Shown: piece after piece, positions 9,221 to 16,924 of the stretch
How positions within the stretch are numbered: the stretch's first letter is position 1
Layout of the letters: every line of letters starts with the position of its first letter
NCBI GenBank assembly: GCA_040902745.1
Contig: JBBDWR010000018.1
Location: forward strand, 1-64,000
Direction: 5' to 3'
Source of the DNA: JBBDWR01 sp040902745
GTDB lineage: Bacteria; Actinomycetota; UBA4738; HRBIN12
Length of the DNA stretch: 64,000 nt
Position numbers and translations under genes: made by a program
The notes under the pieces: model-generated
The model's database searches: none
Seen by the model: only the letters and a program-made list of their open reading frames with translations
What the model was told of the DNA's origin: nothing

Positions 9221-10123
9221 ATGCGGAAGAAGAAGGCAGACCAGGCGCAGGCTCCGGAAGCGGCTGCCGAAGCATCGTCGACTCCCGGGATCGTCACGCC
9301 GCCCACAGCATCCAGTGGGCGCTCGGATGGAAGACTCACGCCCGTGGACATCCAGCAGATCGAGTTCCGTCGTTCGTTCAAGGGATATGAAGAGCGGGAA
9401 GTCGATGAGTTCCTCGACCGCCTAACCGAAGACTTCGCCGCCGCGCTCGACGAGAACCAACGGATGCGCTCGCGCCTGGAGTCTGGACTCGGTGCCGTCG
9501 GCGCCGCCGATCCCGCGGACGCGTCTCGGCAGGCGGACGAGATCATCCAGCGAGCGCGCACGCAAGCGGCGCAGATCATCCGCGACGCGGAGTCCCGCGC
9601 CGTAACGATCGGGACCGGGGCAGCGGCGATCGCTACCGGGGACACGCCCGCCATCTCCGCGTTCATCGCGAAGGAGCGGGCGTTCCTGCAGCAGCTCGCA
9701 TCCTTGGTGCAAGACCACGCCGAAGGTGTGAAGGGCATGGTCCGGGCGTCGACCGCATCGGCCCCCGCGCCGCGACCGGAGCCCGCGGACGAAGTCGCCG
9801 AGCCCGACCCGAAACCCCGGGCTCCCGCCACGTCTCCGACCCCGGCCCAAGCCCCCGCACCCCAGGCGACCCAGGCCATGGAAGCGGTACCCGGGGACGC
9901 CGGTCCTCCCGAATCGTCCGAAGCGCGGAAGCCTTCGTCGCAGACTCGGCCCACAGAACGTGCCGCATCGCCCGTCCAGTCGCAGGCTCGAGGACAAGAC
10001 ACCATCTCCGTGCCGGAGCCCGAGCCGCAGCCCCGGCCGGTCACGACCCGCGGGTCTGACTCCAAGGCGAACTCGAACGAGGACGAGCAATCCCTTCGCG
10101 AGCTGTTCTGGGGCGACGAGTAG
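9221..10123 (+). CDS. divIVA: DivIVA-domain coiled-coil protein
   Basis: A 300-residue polar/septal scaffold protein. The DivIVA N-terminal domain starts near residue 38 (LTPVDIQQIEFRRSFKGYEE) and runs into a coiled coil (DEFLDRLTEDFAAALDENQR); the last 150 residues are a long Pro/Ala/Glu-rich region that ends in an acidic peptide. In Actinomycetota the homologue (Wag31) directs polar wall growth. A -10-like TAGGCT at 9189-9194 is followed by an ordinary leader with AGGGGG at 9210-9215, 5 nt before the ATG. It converges on ileS 50 bp away. Confidence 0.92.
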   Translation: MRKKKADQAQAPEAAAEASSTPGIVTPPTASSGRSDGRLTPVDIQQIEFRRSFKGYEEREVDEFLDRLTEDFAAALDENQRMRSRLESGLGAVGAADPADASRQADEIIQRARTQAAQIIRDAESRAVTIGTGAAAIATGDTPAISAFIAKERAFLQQLASLVQDHAEGVKGMVRASTASAPAPRPEPADEVAEPDPKPRAPATSPTPAQAPAPQATQAMEAVPGDAGPPESSEARKPSSQTRPTERAASPVQSQARGQDTISVPEPEPQPRPVTTRGSDSKANSNEDEQSLRELFWGDE

Positions 10124-10173
10124 CGGCTGCCCCCTATCGGCTCGACCCGCGTTCCTCGATAGTGTCGTCGGAC

Positions 10174-13100
10174 TCAGACGCGGCGCAGCGACACGACGAT
10201 CGGGATGCCGTCGATCTCGGCTTGCTGGTGGAACCCGTCGTTCACCGGCTCGCGTCGCACGGTGGTTGCCAGTGTCTCGCCGGCGACCGTGTCCAAGTGG
10301 GTGCGGAGCGTCTCGTCGAGCTCCGGTCCGCCCTCGAGCCCGAGCTCGATTCGATCGCTCACCTGCAGTCCTGCCGCCTTGCGAGCCTCCTGGACGATAC
10401 GGACCAGCTCCCGTGCGAGACCCTCGGAACGTAGCGCGTCGGTGAGTTCGAGTTCGAGGGCGACCGTGAGGCCGCCATCGGTCGCTACCCCCCAGCCCGA
10501 CAACGTCTCCTGCGTGAGGTCCACGTCGGCGGGAAAGAGCTCGACCGCTCCCGCGTCGGTCTCGATGCTGACGTGCTGGCCCCGCGCCAGGGCGGACGCC
10601 AGGGCCCCGTCGTCGGCGCTCAGGGACGCCGCAACCTGCTTGACCCCGGACCCGAGTCGGGGCCCCAGCGACTTGAAGTTCGGCCTGGCGCGCCAAGATC
10701 CGAACTCCTGCTCCGACTCCGCGAACGCGACCCGATGCACGTTGAGTTCGGCCGCGATCAGCTCGAACAGCGGCGTGATCGCGTCGTGATCGCCGGGGTA
10801 GTGGACCACCGCCCCGGCGAGCGGTTGCCGGGTGCGCACCTTCGCCTCCACCCGTACGCGGCGCCCCAGTTCGACGATGTCCCGTGCCGCCTGCATCGCC
10901 ACGTCGAGCTCCGGGATCATGACCGAGGAGTCGGCTTCGGGATAATCCGCGAGGTGCACGGAGGGGGGCCGTCCATCGCGGCCGGCAGCGAGCGTGCGCC
11001 AGAGCTCGTCCGCGACGAACGGGGTGAACGGAGCCAGCGCCGCCGCAGTCGTGACGAGGCATTCGTAGAGGGTGGCGAACGCTGCCGCAGCATCGGGACC
11101 GGCCCCCCCGCCCGGGTTCCAGAATCGGCGACGGGCGCGCCGCACGTACCATTTGGACAGATCGTCGACGAACCGCTGGATCCGCCGGCCTGCTCCCGTG
11201 GCGTCGTAGTCAAGCAGTCCCTCGCGTGCGACCCGCACGGTGTCGGCGAGTTGGGACAGTACCCACCGATCGAGGAGGGGTCGCTGGTGGGGCGGAGGTG
11301 CCACGGTCGTCACCGGGTCGTAGCCGTCGGCGTTCGCGTAGGTCACGAAGAACGAGTAGACGTTCCACAAGGTCAGCAGGAACTGGCGGACGACCTCGTC
11401 GAGGAGCTCCATCGACACCCGGCGCGACGTCCAAGGGGAGCCGCTGGTGAGCAGGAACCAGCGCAGCGCGTCGGCCCCTTGCCGATCCATGACCTCGAAC
11501 GGATCGATCACGTTGCCGAGCGACTTCGACATCTTGCGACCGTCGGCGTCGACGATGTGCCCTAGACACACGACGGTGCGGTAGGCCGGGGCGTCGAAGT
11601 GCAGCACGCCCTCCGCCATCAACGTGTAGAACCAGCCGCGGGTCTGGTCGATCGCCTCGGAGATGAAGTCCGCCGGGAACGCGGCCGCGAAGTCCTGCAC
11701 GCCGCGTCCCAACTCCGGGTGGTAGCCCCATTGCGCGAAGGGCATCGCGCCCGAGTCGTACCACGTGTCGATCACCTCCCGAACGCGCGTGGCAACTTGT
11801 CCGCAATCGGGGCAGTCGAAGGTGACGTCGTCGATCCACGGCCGGTGCGGGTCGATGTCGGACATGTCACGGCGGGTGCGTTCCGAGAGTTCCGCGAGCG
11901 ATCCGATCGCGGTCGCGTGGCCGCGATCGCAGCGCCAGATCGGCAGCGGGGTGCCCCAGTACCGGTCGCGGGACAGGGCCCAGTCGACGTTGTTACGGAG
12001 CCAGTCCCCGTAGCGGCCGTGCTTGATGTGATCGGGGTACCACGCGACCTCGTCGTTCACCTCGAGGAGTCGCTGCTTCACTCGCGTCGTGCCGACGTAC
12101 CAGGAGGTGCGCGCGTAGTACAGCAACGGCGTTCCGCACCGCCAGCAGAAGGGGTAGCTGTGTTCGTACGTCTCGGCCTTGAGCACGAGTCCGCGACCGG
12201 TGAGGTCTTCGACGATGTGGGTGTCGGCGTCCTTCACGAATCGCCCGTGTAGGAACTCCGGCACGCTCTCGTCGAATGTGCCGTCCTCGCGGACAGGCTT
12301 GAGGACGGGCCACCCCTCGCGGAGCCCGACCTCGAGGTCGGGGGCACCGAACGCCGGAGCAAGGTGGACGATGCCCGTCCCGTCGTCCATCGATACGAAG
12401 TCGGCGGCAACCACCTGATGCACGGTTGCGTGATCGCTGTTCGGATACGGGGGTTCGTATCGAACGCCGATGAGGCCGGAACCGTGGAACGTCTTCACCA
12501 CCTGCCACCCGTTGCCGAGCGCGCGTTCACGCAAGGGGGCCGCGATCACGATCCGTTCGCCTTCGCGTTCCACGAGTTCGTAGGAGCGGTCGGCGGCAAC
12601 CGCGAGGCCGAGATTGGCCAACAGGGTCCACGGCGTCGTGGTCCACACCGCGATGCGCGCATCTATCAGATCGGGGTCGTCGGCCTCGGTGATCGGCAGC
12701 TTCAGGTACAGCGAGGGATCTTCGGTGTCGCGATAGCCCTGCGCGACCTCGTGGTCGGACAGCGCGGTGCCACATCGCGGGCAATAGGGGGTGACCTTGT
12801 CCGCTTCGAACAACAGGCCCCGTTCGTGCAGGGACCGAAGCGACCACCAGACGCTCTCGATGTAGGGCGTGGACATCGTCCAGTAGGCGTCCGAGAGGTC
12901 GATCCACATGCCGACCCGCTCGGTCATCCGTTCCCAGTCGTCGACGTAGCGCGTGACCGAGGCGCGACAGAGGCGATTGAACTCAGCGACGCCGAAGGCC
13001 TCGATGTCGCGCTTGCCCTTGGTCCCGATCTCCTTCTCGACCTCGAGCTCGACGGGCAGCCCGTGACAGTCCCATCCAGCTTTGCGGGCAACCCGATAGC

Positions 13101-13332
13101 CCATCATCGTGCGGAAGCGCGGGAACACGTCCTTGAACGTGCGGGATTCCACGTGGTGCAGACCGGGGCGGCCATTCGCCGTCGGCGGACCCTCGTAAAA
13201 GGTCCACTCGGGCGCGCCGTCGCGCCGCCGCAGGCTCTCGGCGAAGACGTCGGTGTCCTCCCAGAAGGTGAGGATCCGGCGCTCGACATCGGGGAACCGA
13301 ACCCCGGGCTCGACCGGTTCGAAGTACGTCAT
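10174..13332 (-). CDS. ileS: Isoleucyl-tRNA synthetase (IleRS2-like, with GxHH signature)
   Basis: A class I aminoacyl-tRNA synthetase of 1052 residues that charges tRNA-Ile and edits valine. The KMSKS loop is intact (GRKMSKSLGN) and the CP1 editing domain and anticodon-binding region are present. The HIGH-type signature reads G-L-H-H at residues 57-60 (13153-13164), so the first His and the Gly have exchanged places. This GxHH swap is known from some IleRS2-type enzymes, where it goes with very high mupirocin resistance. I chose the ATG at 13332 because GGGAGG is about 8 nt upstream and homology begins there; a longer reading frame extends into the T-box leader. Confidence 0.97.
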   Translation of the reverse strand: MTYFEPVEPGVRFPDVERRILTFWEDTDVFAESLRRRDGAPEWTFYEGPPTANGRPGLHHVESRTFKDVFPRFRTMMGYRVARKAGWDCHGLPVELEVEKEIGTKGKRDIEAFGVAEFNRLCRASVTRYVDDWERMTERVGMWIDLSDAYWTMSTPYIESVWWSLRSLHERGLLFEADKVTPYCPRCGTALSDHEVAQGYRDTEDPSLYLKLPITEADDPDLIDARIAVWTTTPWTLLANLGLAVAADRSYELVEREGERIVIAAPLRERALGNGWQVVKTFHGSGLIGVRYEPPYPNSDHATVHQVVAADFVSMDDGTGIVHLAPAFGAPDLEVGLREGWPVLKPVREDGTFDESVPEFLHGRFVKDADTHIVEDLTGRGLVLKAETYEHSYPFCWRCGTPLLYYARTSWYVGTTRVKQRLLEVNDEVAWYPDHIKHGRYGDWLRNNVDWALSRDRYWGTPLPIWRCDRGHATAIGSLAELSERTRRDMSDIDPHRPWIDDVTFDCPDCGQVATRVREVIDTWYDSGAMPFAQWGYHPELGRGVQDFAAAFPADFISEAIDQTRGWFYTLMAEGVLHFDAPAYRTVVCLGHIVDADGRKMSKSLGNVIDPFEVMDRQGADALRWFLLTSGSPWTSRRVSMELLDEVVRQFLLTLWNVYSFFVTYANADGYDPVTTVAPPPHQRPLLDRWVLSQLADTVRVAREGLLDYDATGAGRRIQRFVDDLSKWYVRRARRRFWNPGGGAGPDAAAAFATLYECLVTTAAALAPFTPFVADELWRTLAAGRDGRPPSVHLADYPEADSSVMIPELDVAMQAARDIVELGRRVRVEAKVRTRQPLAGAVVHYPGDHDAITPLFELIAAELNVHRVAFAESEQEFGSWRARPNFKSLGPRLGSGVKQVAASLSADDGALASALARGQHVSIETDAGAVELFPADVDLTQETLSGWGVATDGGLTVALELELTDALRSEGLARELVRIVQEARKAAGLQVSDRIELGLEGGPELDETLRTHLDTVAGETLATTVRREPVNDGFHQQAEIDGIPIVVSLRRV

Positions 13333-13384
13333 CGCTTCCGTCCTCCCGTGCCGTCGCCCTACGGACATCCGCGCCCACGCACGC

Positions 13385-13650
13385 GAAACGCCCCGTCCCG
13401 AACAGGGACGAGGCGTCGGCCCCGCGGTACCACCCTGCTTGCGCCTCCCCATCAAGAAGCGCCACTCACGGCCTTGCGGCCTCCGCGTTCACGGGCGGGT
13501 CCCGCCTGCGCCTACCACGCGGCACGGTGCCGAGCTTCGGACAGGGGCTCGGGGAGGATGTTCGCGGGGCCGTCCACCGGGCTCACACCATCCCCGGTTC
13601 GCTTCTGCTCGGGCCGATCCGCGACGCGGTTCCCTTCGTCGCCTGTTCGC
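13385..13650 (-). promoter_or_regulatory. T-box leader of ileS, isoleucine specifier
   Basis: The leader senses uncharged tRNA-Ile. On the minus strand the T-box sequence AGGGTGGTACCGCG is exact (13423-13436 in reverse complement). It is followed by a strong hairpin (GACGCC-TCGTCCC paired with GGGACG-GGGCGT, about 13386-13416) acting as terminator or sequestering stem. Upstream, the Stem I element GATGGTGTGAG (about 13582-13592) and a specifier triplet ATC (13557-13559, Ile) lie in the expected order. A -10-like TACGAT (13653-13658 in reverse complement) marks the likely promoter. Only a short T-run follows the hairpin, so control could be at transcription or translation. Confidence 0.9.
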
Positions 13651-13803
13651 GCATCGTACAGGAGTCGGCGGCCTCCCTCGTAGACGTGAAGTCCCAACCC
13701 CATACGCCTTGCGACCTGGGCGATTGCCCGCATAGGTGCGTCCGGGAGCAATGCGACGCAGGTCGTTGTCGCACCCAGGGGCGGGTGCTACCGTCCCCGT
13801 TCC

Positions 13804-14190
13804 ATGGCCGCCACCAAGTCCCCACTGAACGCCAAGGAATTGGCTGACCTCAAAAAGCGTCTGCTCGAGGAGCGTGAAGAGCTGCTTTCCCAGCTCAAGA
13901 CGATCGAGGAGGCAGTGTTCAGCCAGTCTCAATCCGACCTCACGGGTGAATTCGACGACGAGAGCGCCGACGCAGGCACCGCCACGTTCGAGCGCGAGCG
14001 GGACCTGTCGATCGAAAACAACGTCCGGGATCTGCTGCGAAAGGTGGACTCCGCCCTCGACCGGATCGCGAAGAAGTCCTACGGGATCTGCGTTCGGTGC
14101 GGCAAGCCGATCGAGAAGAGTCGCATCAAGGCGCTCCCGTATGCGGACCTTTGCATCAAGGACGCGCAGGCCGAATCCCGGCCGCGCTAG
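13804..14190 (+). CDS. DksA/TraR-family zinc-finger protein with an incomplete Cys set
   Basis: A 128-residue protein: an N-terminal coiled coil (residues about 10-85), then a C-terminal zinc-finger region. DksA/TraR proteins bind the RNA polymerase secondary channel. The finger starts normally (GICVRCGKPI) but the second pair reads LCIKD, so the fourth zinc-binding Cys is Asp. The acidic coiled-coil tip that DksA uses is not clearly present, so an RNA polymerase role is an inference from the family. TACCGT at 13789-13794 lies 9 nt before the ATG, suggesting leaderless expression. It lies between the divergent ileS leader and lspA. Confidence 0.82.
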   Translation: MAATKSPLNAKELADLKKRLLEEREELLSQLKTIEEAVFSQSQSDLTGEFDDESADAGTATFERERDLSIENNVRDLLRKVDSALDRIAKKSYGICVRCGKPIEKSRIKALPYADLCIKDAQAESRPR

Positions 14191-14194
14191 CCCG

Positions 14195-14719
14195 GTGCGC
14201 TCGCCCGCGCGCCTGGCCGGATGGCTCTACCTCACCGCCGCGGGCGTCTACCTGCTGGACCGACTGAGTAAGCTCTGGGCCGAGAACCAGCTGCAGGACC
14301 GGACACCGATCGAGCTGATCGGCGGCGCTGTCCGCCTCGGCTACACGACGAACTCGGGCGGCGCGTTCGGGATCGGGGGGAGCGCTCCACTGCTGTTCGT
14401 CGGTGCGACGCTGGTCGTCATCGGCGTCATCGTGTGGACGTCACTGCGACTCCCCCGACGAAGCGTCGCGATCGGACTCGGGCTGATTCTCGGGGGAGCC
14501 CTCGGGAACCTGACCGACCGGGTGGTCCGCGGACCCGGGTTCCGGGGTGCGGTGGTGGACTTCATCGATGTCGGGGCGTGGCCCGTGTTCAACCTCGCCG
14601 ACTCGGCGATCGTCGTCGGCGCCGTTGTGCTCGCGATCGGAGCGCTCGGCAGCGCCAGGCGCGAGCACGCCGAGGAGCGGCCGCCCGGAGAGTCCGATCG
14701 TTCCGGCGCCGGGCGATGA
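14195..14719 (+). CDS. lspA: Lipoprotein signal peptidase (signal peptidase II)
   Basis: A 174-residue membrane aspartic protease that cleaves the signal peptide of diacylglyceryl-modified lipoproteins. Four hydrophobic segments are visible, and the two catalytic aspartates are in GNLTDRVVRG (about residue 109) and FNLADSAI (about residue 137). The GTG start at 14195 lies 4 bp after the preceding stop. The gene ends in an ATGA overlap with rluD, the usual lspA-rluD operon. The window holds several lipoprotein substrates (39.8, 41.9, 44.8, 49.4 and 59.2 kb). Confidence 0.95.
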   Translation: MRSPARLAGWLYLTAAGVYLLDRLSKLWAENQLQDRTPIELIGGAVRLGYTTNSGGAFGIGGSAPLLFVGATLVVIGVIVWTSLRLPRRSVAIGLGLILGGALGNLTDRVVRGPGFRGAVVDFIDVGAWPVFNLADSAIVVGAVVLAIGALGSARREHAEERPPGESDRSGAGR

Positions 14720-15639
14720 CCGGTCCCCGGCGCTACGAGGCGTCGGCGGGGCGTCTGGACGCGGTCTTGGCTCAGGTGCTCGACATCACCAGGGTGGAAG
14801 CCCAGCGGATGATCGCGCAGGGCCAGGTGCGCGTCGACGGCCGCGAACGGCCCAAGTCCTTCCGGCTGCAGGGCGGTGAGGTGCTCGACGCCGATCGTGC
14901 AGAGGGCATCGACCTGCCTGTCGAAGGACCCCCTGTGCCGATCCGCTATCAGGACCGGTACCTGTTGGTGGTCGCGAAGCCCGCGGGTCTCGTCACTCAC
15001 CCGACCGCGACGAAGCGCAGCGGTACCCTGGTCAACCGCTTGCTCGGGATGGACGTGCCGCTCTCATCGGCCGGCGGCGACGCACTACGGCCGGGGATCG
15101 TCCACCGCCTCGACGCGGGCACGAGCGGACTGCTCATCGTCGCCAAGGACGATGCCACCCACGAAGCGTTCGGCGCGATGCTGAAACACCATGAGATCAG
15201 GCGGACCTATCTCACGCTCGTCCGGGGTCGCGTGGAACACGACCGGTTCGCTGTCGACGCGCCGCTGGGCCGGCATGGATCGCGGGTCACGATCCGGTCG
15301 TTCACCGGCCGCGAGGCGGAGACGGGTTTCGTCGCCCTGGAGCGCTTCGAGCGGGCGACCTTTTTGGAGGCGACCCCCAAGACGGGGCGAACGCATCAGA
15401 TCCGTGTCCACTTGTCCGCGATCGGGCACCCGATCCTCGGGGATGCCCGCTACGGCGGCGGCGGAGACGACGCCAAGGCTCTCGGTTTGACGCGGCCGTT
15501 CTTGCACGCATGGCGACTGGCGTTCGAACACCCGATCACGGGCGAGCGGGTCGAGGTGGAGGAACCGCTCCCCGAGGACCTCACGTCCGGATTGGACCGG
15601 CTCGGGCCCGGTCGGCCAGAACCGCCTGCACAGACGTAG
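14716..15639 (+). CDS. rluD: RluA/RluD family pseudouridine synthase
   Basis: A 307-residue rRNA pseudouridine synthase: an S4 RNA-binding domain (residues 1-75) and the catalytic RluA-type domain, with the catalytic aspartate in HRLDAGTSGLL (about residue 135). The C-terminal GRTHQIRVHL and GDARYG segments are conserved. It overlaps lspA by 4 bp (ATGA) and ends 4 bp before the convergent nuclease gene. The exact target uridines (23S sites for RluD) are inferred from the family. Confidence 0.92.
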   Translation: MTGPRRYEASAGRLDAVLAQVLDITRVEAQRMIAQGQVRVDGRERPKSFRLQGGEVLDADRAEGIDLPVEGPPVPIRYQDRYLLVVAKPAGLVTHPTATKRSGTLVNRLLGMDVPLSSAGGDALRPGIVHRLDAGTSGLLIVAKDDATHEAFGAMLKHHEIRRTYLTLVRGRVEHDRFAVDAPLGRHGSRVTIRSFTGREAETGFVALERFERATFLEATPKTGRTHQIRVHLSAIGHPILGDARYGGGGDDAKALGLTRPFLHAWRLAFEHPITGERVEVEEPLPEDLTSGLDRLGPGRPEPPAQT

Positions 15640-15643
15640 CGCG

Positions 15644-16771
15644 TCAACGCCGCGAGGCTGTCGGCTCCTTCAGCCAGAGCGCGTGTTGGGTGCGGACCTC
15701 CTCGCGCGATGCGAGGACGGCGTCCTCGACATCGGGAGGCAGGCGCCGCGACTCGACGAGGGCCTGCACCTTGGCGGGATCGACAGAGAGGACCTGTTCC
15801 CACAACCCGAGCGGTTCGAGGATCGCACGCAACTTATCCTCGTCGGGGGCGGTGACGTGCTGGATCCGCCGGTCGACGGCGGCGCCGTCGGTTCCGAACA
15901 GCCGCCGGTACCCATGTTCGTCCGCGAACGCGTTGATCGAGCCGGCGAGCTCGTCGATCCGCCGGTAGACCTTGCGGCCCTGCCGCTTGAGTTCGATCCA
16001 TTCGTCGACGATCGCCGTCATGTTGGGCGCCGGATCGCCGTTCTCCTGCTCGGCGCGATGACGGAAGATCGGGCAGATCGCCTGGAAGTCGCACCAGTTG
16101 CACAGCGGGTTCTCGCGGGGCTCGAACTTGCCGGCCTCGATCCGTTCGGAGACGATGGAGATCCTCCGCCGGAGCTCGTCGGCGTCGGCATTCGTACGCG
16201 TGGTCGACATCCGCTGTCCGGGCAGCAGGTAGTAGAGGGTCAGCCGTTCGGGTTCGATGCCCCAGACTTCCTTGGCGGCGAGGAAGTAGATCGACAGCTG
16301 AAGATCCTCATCGATCCGCTTCTGCGGCGGCAGGCGTCGATTCGTCTTGTAGTCGATGATCTCGTAGCCGCCTCCCGGGATCCGGTCCATCCGGTCGAGC
16401 ACGCCGTTGAGCTGTACGCCCTCGACCTCGATCGAGAACCGATGTTCGAGTGCGGCTGGGATCGCGAACCGCTCGGCGTTCTCCGCGTGATACTGCGTGA
16501 GCACCGAGCGGCCGTGGTCGTAGTAGGTCCGCTCCTCGCTCTCGTCCGTGTATCCGTCGCGGACCCACACTGCCTCGAGGATGTCGAGCAACTCGTCGAG
16601 CGGTGGCGCAACCGGGACCGGCCGGTTGTGGAAGCGATGGAGGGCCTGATGCAGCGAGTCGCCGAAGCTGAGCGCGGGGGAGGGGCTCGTGGGCAGGCGC
16701 TGTTCGTACTGGAACCGCCACTTGGCGGGACACGTTTCGTAGGTGTTGATCGAGGAGTACGACAGACGCAT
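15644..16771 (-). CDS. RecB-family PD-(D/E)XK nuclease with Fe-S type cysteines
   Basis: A 375-residue single-domain nuclease related to Cas4, AddB and the C-terminal RecB nuclease. The PD-(D/E)XK core is visible: GVLDRMDRI then YEIIDYKTN (about residues 122-143), and QLSIYFLAAKEVWG as the conserved QxxxY helix (about residue 158). A first Cys (ETCPAKW, residue 14) and three later ones (CNWCDFQAICP, about 225) match the four-Cys Fe-S cluster of AddB/Cas4 nucleases. The last 110 residues are helical and extend past the usual core. No helicase or CRISPR genes are adjacent. A role in DNA repair is inference. Confidence 0.88.
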   Translation of the reverse strand: MRLSYSSINTYETCPAKWRFQYEQRLPTSPSPALSFGDSLHQALHRFHNRPVPVAPPLDELLDILEAVWVRDGYTDESEERTYYDHGRSVLTQYHAENAERFAIPAALEHRFSIEVEGVQLNGVLDRMDRIPGGGYEIIDYKTNRRLPPQKRIDEDLQLSIYFLAAKEVWGIEPERLTLYYLLPGQRMSTTRTNADADELRRRISIVSERIEAGKFEPRENPLCNWCDFQAICPIFRHRAEQENGDPAPNMTAIVDEWIELKRQGRKVYRRIDELAGSINAFADEHGYRRLFGTDGAAVDRRIQHVTAPDEDKLRAILEPLGLWEQVLSVDPAKVQALVESRRLPPDVEDAVLASREEVRTQHALWLKEPTASRR

Positions 16772-16804
16772 CGCGACCTGGCCCCTTGCTGATCCGGTGC
16801 GGCG

Positions 16805-16834
16805 AGTGTACCGTCGAGTTCTCGCGAATCACAA
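16805..16834 (-). promoter_or_regulatory. Predicted promoter of the RecB-family nuclease gene
   Basis: On the minus strand TTGTGA (16829-16834) and TACACT (16805-16810) are 18 bp apart, a good -35/-10 pair. Transcription would start near 16798, leaving a leader of about 27 nt with AGGGG before the start at 16771. Confidence 0.55.
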
Positions 16835-16850
16835 GGCTGTAGTTCTTCAC

Positions 16851-16887
16851 GAGTTTCCACAGCGATGCGCGCGACCTGTGGAAACTC
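16851..16887. promoter_or_regulatory. Perfect 12-bp inverted repeat upstream of dnaE
   Basis: GAGTTTCCACAG (16851-16862) and CTGTGGAAACTC (16876-16887) form a perfect dyad with a 13-bp spacer, 37 bp before the dnaE start. Each arm contains GTTTCCACA, one mismatch from the relaxed DnaA-box pattern TTWTNCACA. It could be a protein-binding site or an mRNA hairpin. Confidence 0.6.
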
Positions 16888-16924
16888 CCCTCGGGGGGCG
16901 CGCGCTGGGGTGGCGGCAGGCGGC

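Noticed and set aside
13512..13751. A minus-strand open frame of 79 codons inside the ileS leader region with protein-like composition
   Set aside because: It overlaps the T-box Stem I, specifier and promoter, which explain the sequence; no ribosome-binding site at its start.
15683..16792. Long plus-strand open frame opposite the RecB-family nuclease
   Set aside because: High-GC shadow frame; motifs and codon bias support the minus-strand gene.
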